A program made the translations under genes and the position numbers. A stretch of DNA of 64,000 nt from Zhengitettix transpicula (lineage: Eukaryota; Arthropoda; Insecta; Orthoptera; Tetrigidae), in NCBI GenBank assembly GCA_037074705.1, contig CM073592.1, forward strand, positions 26,694,629-26,758,628, written 5' to 3'. The stretch's first letter is position 1; every line of letters begins with the position of its first letter. Positions 22,732-35,500 of this stretch are shown one piece after another. The notes beneath the pieces were generated by a model. That model was given only the letters and a program-made list of their open reading frames with translations. It did not search any database and was not told the DNA's origin.

Positions 22732-25634
22732 TCAGTTTTCAGGATCTCCATCAGCATCTTCAAACTGCCCAACCTCAATTTCCATTGGTTCCTCTGTAGT
22801 TGTTGCATTCCCATTTGAAGCTAGATAGTTTGAATCTGTAAAAGATGACAATTCAGCTAAATAGATCATAGTTAAACTGCAAAACATTTTCTTCATCTGA
22901 CAATTCAAGTGCCAAATCAAGAGACATTGGGTAAAGAGCTACTCACTGTTTATTATTATAGGTGCATCGCCTGCCCCAATGTGGTACTCCCTTTCTTCAT
23001 CCCCTTCATCCTCATCTGCATCCTCAAAAATTTCATCACCATCTGATTGGAATGGAACCCAATTAATAGGCAATTATTTTGGTTGTATGACCAAATGGGA
23101 TATTAATATCTACATTTAGAATAATATACAATTACTAACCTAACATTCTACAAAAGGGGAAAGTTAGTTTAATACTAACCAAAGAAACTTGAATTTTATT
23201 AAAATTAGTTCTTATCAATCTTTTATTACTATGAAAAATCAATTCTTTAAGATTGTGAAGTTTGCACTGAATAAATCTGAATTTAAATTAAATATTAAAA
23301 CACAGACTATTAGTCAGAATTTTTATTATTATTAGCTTTAATATATGTATATCAGACACAACATTTCATCCGTGATTGGAACCTCTTTAGGAGTATAGTT
23401 AAATTCAATTATCTATTTTCATTACATATATAAATTATATAATGTATTATCAATTACATTATCAATATTATATAATCAATTACATATTATTTTTAATGTG
23501 TAATTTTAAAATGAAGTCCAATAATTATAATTGTTAATATCTGTATTTTTATAATTATATTGGCTATATTTGAGATATGTGCACAGAATTCTAATAATTA
23601 ATACTCAAGATATAAATATGGCTTGGATTCTTAATTATGAAAACTCCACATACCTTCCGCGTCATTTTCTGGAGGATCTGGATGTAATGACTGGCATTCA
23701 CACATAGCATGGTACATAGCAACCAACATTCCCTTATCGTCGGGTACAAATCTCACTTCTGTCATATCTGCAGAACTTTCATCACTATCACTGCTGCCTT
23801 CACTCTCCTTGGCAACTTCATTATCTGTGTAAACATTACCACATTAAATAGGAAAACAAAAACAATTTTCTCAGAATAGAAAAAAATAAGGATTTTGTTG
23901 AAATTTACACATTTTCTGAAAAGAATATAGCTTTTTGTATGATGAATACAAAACAAAATTATTGCACACTCAAAATAATTGAGAAAGATACAGGCAATGG
24001 AAATTTCTAACTAACCATTAGTTTATGACTAATAGTTTGGGTCCAGCACAGATGATTTTGCTAACTTAATCAGACAACATATATGACTTGTCATAAATAT
24101 GCAGTGGCACAGACTAGCCACTACCAATTATTTACATCAGTGTTATGCAGTACCACCTGTGCCACTGTATATAAATGTGAAACCCAATAGTGATAAGTTA
24201 AAAATTCATTGCCAATATCTACCATGATTATGAGCAGTCAATTTTTGTATTCATCTTAGTTTTAATTACTTTCCTTGCATACATTTATTTTTCAAAAAGG
24301 ATCATTTGTTCAATTCTGCCCTGGAAATAATTTCAGTAACAAATAAATGTGAATAAAGGGACAGAGTTCTATGAAACAATACATTTGAGGTGTTCTCAAT
24401 AGTAAAACACGTCTCAGACAGTTAGCCAAATAAAAAAATTACCATCTCCTGGTAACTTAGAGTCCAACATCATGTACAGACATTCTTGAGGATAAGTTTG
24501 TAGGTCTCTGGAAATTGCGTGGAGTGCAATATGAGGGTACTCAAGAGAGAAACCCTTGTCAGAACCATTGTTGACCCATGAAAGTTGGCTGAAAACAAAA
24601 GTATGAAAGAATGCCAATGTGCACTAATTTTTAAGAGATAAATAATTAAAAATAAAATTTGTGAACAAAGAAAACTTTCACATAGCTCGATGGACAAAAA
24701 CTTCTTCGACATGAATATTAAAAATACCAAAGTAAAGGTGTTAATTAAAAGCATTTGAAATCAACCATAAACTCTTCCACTACAGCAAAAATTACAATAA
24801 TTTAGTCATATAAACTCAGAAGTTAATTGTTGAAAAGAACTTGCTTTTTCTTATTATATTTGAGTAAACAAAATTAAAATGATTAGTGTGTTCATGTGAT
24901 AATAAAAATATAAAAACGTGTGAATTTTAAAGACATGTCAATAGCATTTTAAATGCTAATTATAAGATAAAATAGCCAAATACAGACGTGATGATATAAA
25001 TACCACACATTACTGGAAACTTTCTTCAGGTGCAACGAAAACAAGAACCATGAGCGACACAACCGCACAATACAGTTAACAAACTCAAACTTTTGAGGTA
25101 TTGTTTTCTTGGCCCCTGAAGAAAGAAACAATGTTTACAGCAATGTTTTATAATCATTTCTTTGGTCTGTATTTGGCTCTCTTATCTTATTATTAATTTT
25201 CAAAACAGAGGTATTATATTTTTCATCTAATTTTAATTGATTTTTAAATATATTGAAATGCTAATATAAACATGTCAAAATAAAGTAAAATGAAAATACC
25301 ATTAATTTATTACTGATGTTTGTTTCTTAAATAACTTAAAATTTGTTTGACAATGATAAATCATCGGATCTTGTAGAATTGTAATATCTACGTAAGAAAA
25401 ATACTAATAATAAGAATACGGTGAAACGGAAATAGTGTCCCCGCGTTTCAATTGAAACGTAAACAATACGAATTTGCTAGATAGTTTGTGTACGCTATAA
25501 TGTTAAAAGCCTCACCTTTCTGTGATGAACAAGGTGCCTTTTCCTATTTCTTTATCGTTGATGAGAGCAACTGTACCGGGTTGCTCGTGTTTTATCCCGC
25601 AAGTAGGAGGCGGTAAGTTTGTCAACACAACCAT
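22732..25634 (-). CDS. CLNS1A: methylosome subunit pICln
   Basis: Assembly chaperone that holds Sm proteins and brings them to the PRMT5-WDR77 methylosome for snRNP biogenesis; historically described as a chloride-current regulator. Coding exons in reading order: 25634-25516, 24588-24443, 23824-23654, 23042-22947 and 22835-22732 (TGA); 211 residues (human 237). All introns are GT-AG with matching phase. The PH-like fold is marked by GTLFITE, QLSWVNNGSDKGFSLEYP, ALHAISRD and LYMMLDSK, followed by an acidic Ser/Asp loop, TEVRFVPDDKGMLVAMYHAMCECQSLHPDP (two contiguous parts), a second acidic stretch (EDADEDEGDEE) and a C-terminus with VGQFEDADGD, the conserved methylosome-binding tail. ATG 25634 directly precedes the family's short Pro-rich N-terminus. 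Transcribed in tandem with the folate-receptor-like gene and divergently from the putative ACSL promoter. Confidence 0.95.
24975..25177. mobile_element. family B MITE in CLNS1A intron 1
   Basis: Terminal inverted repeats GCCAAATACAGA (left) and TCTGTATTTGGC (right), with sub-terminal arms containing ATAAATACCACACA, TTTCTTCAGG and its complement CCTGAAGAAAG. No coding capacity. It shares these blocks with elements at about 28.2, 37.95 and 50.17 kb. Confidence 0.75.
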
Positions 25635-26949
25635 TTTAAAGAAAAATAATCAATTGTTTCTAGGAGAAACAAAGTCTTCGTATCACCACCACCACATGTG
25701 ATCACGACAGCCAGAAATGTCTTGCCGTCAAATAGAAGCGCGATGTATCCCGCAAGCAAAGCTAACCAAATTTCGCAGCTAAGTTGTAACAAAACACTCT
25801 CATGTTCCAAGGGCCGCCAATTTGACAAACTCTATGATGGATATGAATATTTTGTGACATGATCTTGTACCTTTATTACTCAGCAACAAATCATAACGTG
25901 AAAACTTTATCTAGGCATTTACAGGCAAGAATATACTACTATTATCAGCATTCTCCTAAACGTGTTCACATTCTGAGTAAAAATATTCAATATCTTGCAG
26001 TTGACCTCTCTTTCGTTATTATAACTAAGTATTATTTATTTATATCTGTTAATTGATTCCATTACAAATGTGATTATTTTGTGGAAAATACGCGTAAATC
26101 TTAATTCGGTTTGTCATTTGTACACGAATATTGAACAACTCAGGAAGACTAGCCCTTCCTCCCATTCAACTTCTCCTTTTATTTTATTCAGCCCAACACT
26201 TGAACGTTTTATAGCCTATATAACTAGATTTAAAAAATCAGTTTTTCGATTTCATCCTTGAATTTGTATTTCAGTCTCTGAGGGAACATATAATGATAAA
26301 TTATTGATCTAACCTGACTGCTGCACAAATCTGAATATCCGAAACATGACTTTTAACAATTGTTTTAATAATGGGATTTTTTATATCTAAGCCAACTACC
26401 ATAACAAAATGGTTCATTTGATCATATATAGCATATTATCGTGTAACAAGATAATTTCTGCCAACTATAAAAGTAATTGCGCACGTTAAAACACGTGCTA
26501 CTTCTGTCAATAGGGTCCACTTTATGGATTTATTTTTACGTTTAATGCATACCAAATATCTAAAAATTGAGCTAGGTTCTAAACTCGTGCGATTAAACAA
26601 ACAAAAGATTGAAATAAACTTTTAAGCAATTCAATGTTACGTACGTATGCACGAAGGAAACAGACATCTATTGAAAATGCGGAAAAAATCCTGTGTGGGT
26701 TTGAATTGTGGCTTTTGTTCGTAAAGAAATAACAAACACGCAATAATTTAGATTTGCATATATGATAAATAAATATAAATTTAATTCATTCATCGCATTT
26801 ATAACATATAAAATGCGGTAATATTACAATATCTTTATTCCCTACCGCTGAAGTTCCTCTTCTTGATCATAGATGTCTCTTAATTCATAGTTCGTGCACA
26901 GATATTCAGTAATGCTATTATAGAAGTTTCTCGCGAATGTTGGCTAACG
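25635..26949. other. CLNS1A-ACSL divergent intergenic region
   Basis: 5' flank of CLNS1A (minus) and upstream sequence of the ACSL promoter candidate (plus). Apart from one moderately GC-rich patch just upstream of CLNS1A (about 25640-25830) it is AT-rich. I see no exon or repeat. Confidence 0.5.
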
Positions 26950-27255
26950 TGAGTAGGCTACCAAACAGATGACTCTCTAACTGCGCCAGTTGGTGTTTAA
27001 GTGTTATTTTGGCGGTTCCAGGTGGAAATTGTGTGATCCGCCGTTCCGCGACATCTGCGGGGGTTGCGAATGAGCGTCAGCGCGAGTGCGCAAGGTCCGC
27101 GGCCAGTCATTGATCGGCCACGTACTACGTCAGTGATCACGCCACTGCCCGGACGCGACAGCCATTGGCCAACAGCTCAGCTCCGTTCTTCTCTCAGATA
27201 CGCATGTGTAACACGAGTTGTGCTTCGCAAGCCTCCGCTCCAGGACTCCTGTGCT
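26950..27255 (+). promoter_or_regulatory. CpG-dense promoter / non-coding first exon candidate for ACSL
   Basis: The block is strikingly CpG-rich against an AT-rich flank. It contains an inverted CCAAT box (CCATTGGCC at about 27162), a TACGTCAGTGATCACG segment resembling a CRE (about 27125-27140), and a good splice donor GCT|GTGAGT at 27256. The next plus-strand gene is ACSL, whose first coding exon has an acceptor but no promoter-like sequence nearby. Assignment to ACSL is inference. Confidence 0.45.
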
Positions 27256-28188
27256 GTGAGTACACCGCTCCTCTATTAAATTAAACCTCTTCGCAGATCT
27301 TCTATGTCGTCATTCGTGTGACATTGCGCGAGAAACGCCGTGCGGTGCGAAACGGAACTGTACGTAATTGCAACGTTTGAACACCCACTGAAACTAATTT
27401 CCTTTTCGTAAAGTTTCCTGTCAAGTAAAACTAAGCCGAAAGTTTTGACACTTGTCGTGTAGGAAACACCGTAAATTGTTTTCTAACCTGAAATTCTCAT
27501 ATGCGTTGTTACCATTCCTTTTTGTTTATTTTCCGGCGTGGACGTTTTGGATGTGTACCTTAACGTTTTTGCCAACAGTTAATATTGCATTTAAACGAAA
27601 CTAGGAGTACGTGGGCCGCAGTTTATTGTGTGTGTTACTTTTAGGAAACGTTTACAGTTAACATGCCTAAATGTCAAGAGCACCGTGATTTTCAGATTTT
27701 TTTTTTTTGTAATTGAATGAATTGACCAAGCCTTTCTGAAATTGTGAGTTGGTAAGTAAACAAGTTTCTAACCTCAACTGTCCACATCAGTTCTTACTGT
27801 CGATTACAATTTAAACTATTTTTATGGGGAAAGATGTGGTGCAATATTTATTACTAATTTTAACTAAACTTCACGGGTCAGCTATCTTCATATTTAATTA
27901 GATAAATATATTGCCAAATAGCAGACAAAAATAAGTGCGGGACACACGGCTGGTAAACGCGTAATTCAATCTTTGAATCGGGGTTCTTGACTTTTGTGTA
28001 TTACGAGGAAAATTTTTCCGACGAAGTTTATTAATTAGTTACAATCTCAAATTGCCAAGCGTTTGTTACTCAGTTTGTGCATTTGCAATTTACGAAATTA
28101 AACATCTGTTTAAAAATATTGGGAGGTTAAATTTTTTCTTTACTTGTCTTAAAACTGATTACTAGTTCCAAATGGTAAAAAAAAATAA

Positions 28189-28224
28189 GGAATCCTTGTT
28201 CCTTTCTTCAGGAACAAGGATTCC
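28189..28224. repeat. perfect 14-bp palindrome with 8-base loop (family B relic)
   Basis: Stem GGAATCCTTGTTCC and its exact complement GGAACAAGGATTCC surround the loop TTTCTTCA. The following sequence (GTGTGGTATTAATAT, TTTTGTCTGTCATTTGGCT to about 28280) matches the right end of family B elements, so this is probably an internally deleted copy. Confidence 0.75.
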
Positions 28225-28308
28225 GGAAACTTTGTGTGGTATTAATATCATCACTTAATTTTGTCTGTCATTTGGCTATTTTATCTATTTATATTTTTAT
28301 TTAAAAAA

Positions 28309-28648
28309 TTATGCCATAATTGTTGCCGTAGGTTCCTTTTCTCCACAATAATTATTCCTATTTTTTTAAAAAAAAATGGGAATTATTTTAATTACATTAA
28401 AAAAATTATGCACTTATTGTTGTCGTAGATTCCTATTCTCCACAATAATTATTCCTATTTTTTTAAAAAATTATGCAATATTATTGTCGTAGGTTCCTTT
28501 TCTCCACAATAATTATTCCTATTTTTTTTTAAAAAAAATGGGAATTATTAATATTTACATTTAAAAAATTATGCACTAATTGATGTCGTAGGTCCTATTC
28601 TTTACAATAATTATTCCTATTTTTTTTTTAAAAAAATAGGAATTGTTT
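28309..28648. repeat. four-copy tandem repeat with palindromic core
   Basis: Four units starting near 28309, 28401, 28467 and 28563 share AAATTATGCA, TTGTCGTAGGTTCC, CTCCACAATAATTATTCCTA and a T-run/A-run palindrome. Three units continue through the palindrome with AAAAAAATGGGAATTATT or AAAAAAATAGGAATTGTT; the second is truncated at the A-run. Unit length is about 66-96 bases. Confidence 0.85.
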
Positions 28649-30668
28649 AATTTACTTGCTAAGCAAATATCTGGTCATCATCACGTGTAGCCGACTAATG
28701 ATCGGTTCAATTTATTTGAAATGATTACTTATGCAGTATTAAACATAGTTGCAACGATCTTCCTCAACATGCACCACAGAGTTTAAGTGACGAGCAGGCT
28801 AAATATATTGTTATTCTTAATTCACTGGAGTTTAAAATATAAAATTATGCTCTCTGGTAATTGCAGTCAAGCTTAATGTACGAGAACCAGCGAAAACATT
28901 TTTTTTTAAAAAAAAAGAACACCGTACAGCGATAAAGTTTTGAAATAACTACCTTCTGTGAAGACTTTATTTCTCTTTTAAGAAAATTAATAGATCGTAC
29001 CTAAACGTTAAATTTTAGTTTTTATTTGCTGCATGTTCAGAAAATCCAACTAATAAGTTACGTAAAAGACTAGTTCAACTTCATCTACTCCCTTGGCACC
29101 TCCCCAAGGTTTCCCCCCTTTTTCTTATTCAAACGTGTTTAGGTAATTGTACATTATTAAAGTCCTATTCATATTTTTTACTAAATGTTGCCTTTGTTTA
29201 CTCTGTTTTTTCCAGTAAGGTTTGTTTTCGTTTGCGAGTTTAATACATTTCATAGTGACTTTCCGTGCAGGTCATAGTTTAGGACTGCCGGGGAACCGGT
29301 TTATTTTACGACTTTCCGTCAGTCCAAGTGTATGGGTTCACAAATGAAGAAATATTGGTGTTGAATGGTTATTTAATTTTTTACATCGACGAACAGAATC
29401 GATTACAAGTTGTATAATAGACTGTTCCGGACATCATAGGGAAAGAGTTGGCGTGACCGTAATTTTTCGTAATTAGTCCGCGATGGAATTGAAGTTTCCC
29501 AGGAATTGCGAAAGACCGTGAAGGTCTTGACGAGGGAATCACGTGGACGAGGACAAGGCAGCGGGTTACCAAAGTTCAAATAGGAAGACGACAGTCTTGC
29601 AATAGTCTCTTACTGGGATTCCCCACTAGTTTATTGAATCTCAGACTTTTTCTTCCTTTGCCCTTAAATTCCATGTTAGCCATTCAAAACTCTTTTCGTA
29701 TAAAACAGTGTAAAGGTAATAAAACTTCCCTTGAACATGCATCTAAATACTATTTTACAGTATTTTATGGAATGTCGTGGGAGTCGCTTCTCATAAATCC
29801 ATAGATGAAGTGTGCCACGGAGGCGATTATTGTGTCAAACTTCCCATTCACGAGAGCATATAAAACATTTTCCGGTTCTGCGACAATTTTTAATTTAAAT
29901 TGCCTCGTAATTTCAGTTCCCAACCTACCACACGTTGGGGTAAAGTGCGAATATTGTATCGGCCGGGTTGACGTTCTCCGGTCTTGGAAAATTTTAAATA
30001 CTATTCCTTACAACTGGGTCAACTGTTGATTTAGGGCAAATCAAGCCCTCTTTCTTATTAACACTAGTTCGCTTTATGTTGTTTTCAAAAATATTTCCTT
30101 TCCTTCTAATGATTGACACAGTTTTGCGGTGTCGTCGTGGGGCTTCACGAGAGCCTCACCTGACCGATATCTTATCGTCACAATTAGACACTGCTCTTTT
30201 ACCAGAGATACCGTTTTAATTGTTCGCTAGTTTATGTTTATGCCGCTACAGCGGGAAGATTGTGGTCGTTTCCGATTTCTAAGTGCAGGTGTAGTGGACA
30301 CTATGCGAAGCGTCGGAGGTTGCTGTTGTTGTTCTCAGACTTCTTCAGTCGCATTTACATTCGTAGGTGAACGTCCTAAACTAAGAATGATTAGTAAAGC
30401 ATTGTTCCCCTTGGGGTAGGCGCTACGGTCCTCGTAGAGGGTGTTGAGGAGAGCGTAATTGTGACGAGGGATGCTATCTGTGTGGGCGTGTCTGACTGTC
30501 TTGTTCGTAATCTGTATATTTGGCCTGAATACGTTCTGCACTGTAGCCCCGTGGGCGTCAGGTTCGAACTCTTGAGGATGCCCGTGGAAACGAGTCATGC
30601 TCCAGAGTTGATGTACAGAGCCTTTCTTGACAATGCGTCACAGAGAATGAGATACGTGCTCATACGTT

Positions 30669-30687
30669 TGTGTGTGTGTGTGTGTGT
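30669..30687. repeat. (TG)n microsatellite
   Basis: About nine consecutive TG dinucleotides inside the large intron. Confidence 0.9.
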
Positions 30688-32141
30688 CTTGTGCGAACTT
30701 ACGTCACACGATTACAACAACCAGAACTCGTGGATAGGATGATGAAGTCTATTTTCACAGCTTCTGAACTTGTGCAGTGTCACTCTCTATCTTATCTTCT
30801 TCTGATTATGATTTATAATTGAATCAATTGTAAATGGTTATCTGTAAGTTTGTCGTTTTAATCAGCTTGGTTGGATCTCAACTGTTTGGGCTTGTTGAAA
30901 CCAGATAGTTGTTAAGGTTGTAATACGACGGTAATGCGGTCTTGTAAGATTATGAAGGGCTACATCAAAGTGGAAAATTTTGAAAATAATTGTAATGCAA
31001 GGACGAACCAACGGAAGTTCAAACATATTAATGGTCAAAATATTTCTAAATTAAAACTATAACTGCCTTTTCAGTCAGAATATTTATTCACATCGTATCG
31101 TTTCTTCCCTTTGGTTAGGGACCACCTTCTGACATAAAAAATTTGGACCATAGAAGTTGATGGAATTGTTTATTTAAATTTAAACACGTGCGACTCATTT
31201 AAATGGTTTCTTTAATAGAAAGAGGTCCATAATGAAAGAGAAGAAACGTTACTATGTCCTTTAGTTTATAAATGTAACTTTTAACGTTTATAAAACGTTT
31301 ATAAAAAAAATTGGCCAATTTCTACTAATTCATATTATTTCTATTTTCCGTGCTACGCTTGTAGAGTAAATATAAAATTTAATTATTTTTTACCAACCTG
31401 AATGTATTGCTAAATAATGGCCATGGACTTTGTCTTGTTTATATATACGTATATTACTGACGTTGGTTGCCGAGATTAGTTTTGGTTGAAGCTTCACATG
31501 AACAGTTCTGAGGAGGTAACTTTTATTCCATGCTTTATTCCTCGTTTTGAACTTTTACTGAACCTACCCAGATTCTTTACTCCCCCATTGGGAGCACTTT
31601 AGTGTTACATCGTAATCCTAATCCCGTCTTTCAAGTGGACAACAGAAAATTTTAATTTTTCATTTATCAGTTTGTTGAGGTTAAAAATTGATCCCTCTCG
31701 GCGACAAACAAGTAGTCACGTGGAACCTTATCTGGTTTAGTGTAAAGGTGAGAGATAATTACGCCTGCAAGATTCCTGCTGAAGGTGTTATTTTCCTCCG
31801 TACTCATTCCCGATCGTCGTACAAGGTTTTGTCGCAAGAAGGGGCGTTTTCTTTCCTGGTTGGTTAGTTGCTGTCCCACGCTGTTGAAGGGTTGGCTTCT
31901 GGCTGTTTGCCTGTTACACGAGTTGTATTTTGCTTAAATGCCTGCAGATCTCCGCCACATTCAGGCCTGTGTAAAACCTGTCTGAAAATCGTCATGTTGA
32001 CCTCCCATAATTTATAATTAAGACAAGCTGGTGTGAGCAGCGTGTTTATCAATTAAAGGAAAAAGGTTATGTTGATTTTACTTTGTAATCGCAACCCTCA
32101 CAATCAGTATATTGATAGACATTAAAACAAATGTATTTTTT

Positions 32142-32560
32142 AGGGTAATCCACATGGTGGCAACTCTACTTTAATAGCAAAGGAAGGGATTTGAAAGGGG
32201 TGACGCAGAAGGGTAGAGGAAGGTAGCCAAGGGTTAAATGGGGCCCCCGGGCTATAGTTTAAGGATCCTACTCGGCATTCGCCTAAAAATAATGCAGGAC
32301 AAACTCTATAAAACCTGCATCAGGTAGGTCGGGCATTTGGTACTTGTCCCACGCCCTTCCGAAAGCGGGACAGGGGTTTGATGTGGGGACGCAGCATCCC
32401 CTTCTCCGTGCCTCGACCAGTTTAGGAGGCAGCTGCCTGACTGTTCCAATGGGAACATACACCTCTCTAAACAGGCTGCGGTGCCTCGGTTGTGGGAACC
32501 TTAGTTCAAGAACGGAGAGAGGAAAAGGCATCCCCAAAGGTATCCCCTTCCGTCTCTCCT
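32142..32560 (-). mobile_element. antisense retroposon-like element (family D)
   Basis: Plus-strand start AGGGTAATCCACATGGTGGC...GGAAGGGATTTGAAAGG (32142-32200) recurs at 40381 and 43438. Each copy is preceded on the plus strand by a T-run, that is, a 3' poly(A) tail on the minus strand, so the elements are read right to left. This copy extends furthest: the minus strand has an open frame at about 32537-32283 ending in PDLPDAGFIEFVLHYF. I do not recognise the protein. The 5' boundary is uncertain. Confidence 0.5.
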
Positions 32561-35500
32561 ACAATGTTCTGCCTACGAGAGAACATCCCTCGCAGGTTGT
32601 GCCTACGAGAGAATAGCACTCACAGACAGATTCCCTTCTTCCTTGGATCAAGTTTAATCACACACCCCTTCCCATTTTCATCTGCTGTTAATGGCTTTGT
32701 TATTCGACGGCAATGTTCCTCACTTCTGCTTACTAATAGAAACGATGTTGTAAGCGACGCGACGTCATCGTAATTCTCGTAAAGCACGGTGTTTCTAGAG
32801 AGGCAGATAGAGATATGGCGCGATGATATCCCCACCAAAGTCCGATGAAGATTCACTCGGACTCTCGTACTTTGTCCCCGGTGTCCAGATAATCACCAGG
32901 GTTCTTTCACGAGAACTCTACATTCTCCCACAACTCCGTTTTGTTCTTTTGTCGGTATTATGGCGCAGGCAGGGAGCATTACGCAAAGTACTTCCAGCTG
33001 GCAATACAGTTGCTTTCACGACGCGGTTACCTACAACTATAAAGCCAAATGGCAAGGTTAGAGAGGAGTCGTCGTCGTCGTCTGTCCGTTCTCCGTCGCC
33101 TTGTCGTAGCATATTTTATGTCTATATCAAACTTATCCTCCACCGTTTTTCCTATCCCTTTGTTTACTAAATCCAGTTCCGTAACTTGCCTCGAAACTTT
33201 CAGTATGTTGTCAATCTAGTTTGATTTCAACATTATCCTGTTATCCACACGGAATACCTGCAGTACGAATTCTTCTCGCACACTCAACCTATCCTAGTGA
33301 CTGAATCACAAGATCACTGGATCCAATTTCACGGTTGCTTTCCGAAATATCTTGCCGCGTTCGGCTGTTGTTATATGCATTATTTAAAACCTTAGAGAAC
33401 TGTAGACATCTCGGTGTAGATGTTTTGTAAATTGTTGTCGGGTTTGTATCAGAGAGGGAATATACGGCATATTCCTCTAGTTTCCAATCCCGACAACTGT
33501 ATACAATTTGAAATCATTTTAAGTATAATTGAACGATAATCAAATTGTCATTGTATGAAGGTTTGGCCGCACTTGTAGAACTTGTTATTGAGGTAGTATT
33601 ATTTGATTTTGCGAATCGATTAAAAAATAATTAGTGCGGATTGGCGTGTTACATTGTTTTACGATAAATATTGTTAAAGTATTTGTTTCGCCCCCCTCCC
33701 CTTCCCCCCCTCCCACTTCCATCTCTTCACGAGTTCATTTCTTGGCTTTTTTTGAGTATATAAATAGCCTAAAACTTGTTTCGTTCCCCCCCTCCCCCTC
33801 TGGACTGGTAAGTGGCGTTAAATTATTGACGAATTCGTCCTATTCAATTCTTACTTTTATATTTAAATCAAAGTAATTTTCTCGCTCGATTTCAGAAAAT
33901 AATTTACGGCTAACATTAATTGTGGATCTGATACGACGAATTCTGTATGGACGTGATGGTTTTGAGCCCAGATACCAAGGTCGAGTTTACGTTCTACACA
34001 GGCGTCTTCAATCTTGTCGACGAATTAGGGTATCATTAGAAAACTTGTTGAGAATAGTTCTATATTACGGATGATCCATGAATACCAACACCGAACCAGT
34101 AATTGGCGATCTTCGTGGTGTCTGTTATCGGGAAAAGTGGACGAGTAAGGCGACAAACATGGACGCGTTAGAGAGGAAACTGCAAGGAAAGCTGTTGTCT
34201 GCATTTATCGAAAATTGCCTCTGTAAAAAAATAATAATAGGAATTATGATCGCGTGGTTATCCGGAGATTTCCCGGGGAAGCAAAGTTGACCTGGATGAA
34301 GAAGTTTTGCACAAGAATCGTACTGCGGAACGAGTCTTTTTTGGAGCATAGGAGGGAGGTTGTAGACGACGGACGGGCCGCAGATCGGCAAAATCGCACC
34401 GTGCTGGTGGGGTGGTGGGATCGCGATGTGCAGTGGAGGGGGGAAGACCGACTATCTGTGAGTTTGCTGATGGAGTGAGGAGACAGTGTAGAGGAGGACG
34501 CGAAGGAGAGCAGTCTCGACAGGTACACAGGCTGGCTATATTTAGGCCAGCTCCTCCATTCACACACAAGCTGCGTGTGCTGTATCTCTGTGTATTTATA
34601 ATACACGCGGTCTTCTGTACGGAGGAGTGCTGCTAGAATTTTTTTTCAGGCTATTCGAACGGAAGCTGAGCCCACGGCATTTAAATCTAACTGTTACGTT
34701 TCGTGAATCAAGGCGAAGGAAGGGGTGAGTGTTGGCTCAGTGACAGCCTCACCCTCAACTTCTCACGACTGTTAATTTGGTATATTATTAATCTGCACAT
34801 GTGTGGTTAATTACGAAAATAGCGGTGATTACAAATGTACCGTGAAAAGTGGAAAATGGCTCAAACATGTGTTGTCGCCATCATGTTCAAACGTGTTTTA
34901 TCTGACGATGCAGTTGTCGAGACCGACTCTATTCCTTTTTCTAGTAAAACACTTGTGCGACGTTTCGAAGGATCCAACGTATAATCCAATGCCATCCAAA
35001 TTTTCTTTGCAGTTGTCCGCGTTTGGTTGGTTATCTGAGTAATTTTTAGATTATGAAGAACGTTTCGTCCTGCTATTTTCGTAGCAAATATTTCGTATGT
35101 AGCTCTTGAATGTGTCGCTTGTCTCCGCGGGCTTTAGAAATTCGAATTGCGTGTGGACGAAATCGTGTCGGCCAATGCCCGATCATACTTTACGTAAAGG
35201 TTTGGTCTGTGCGTCGTTCTCAAATGCTCTGTAGAAATCAAAGGTTTTTGATTTTGTAATTTTCTGACCATGGCTCGGCCAGTTTAATGGCAGATATTTT
35301 GATGCGATGTACTGGTTGTGGTTATTTTGTAGTTGCATCACAGCTGATCGGTTGTGTAACTCCTTTTGGCGTAGTTCCGGAAATAGGTTTGAACCGGCAC
35401 CACTACAGCTGGCCCTTGCTCGCATGACACACTTGCCTCCTTCCTTGCAACTATGCCGTGTGGACAGGTTTGCTCCCCAATTATAGTCTGTTTGGATATT

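Noticed and set aside
30335..30598. Minus-strand 87-codon frame containing EDRSAYPKGNNALLI
   Set aside because: No ATG at a sensible place, no splice context and no recognised family; probably chance or old repeat.
33634..33876. Pro/Ser-rich open frame
   Set aside because: Arises from C-rich simple tracts near 33690-33800; no other coding evidence.
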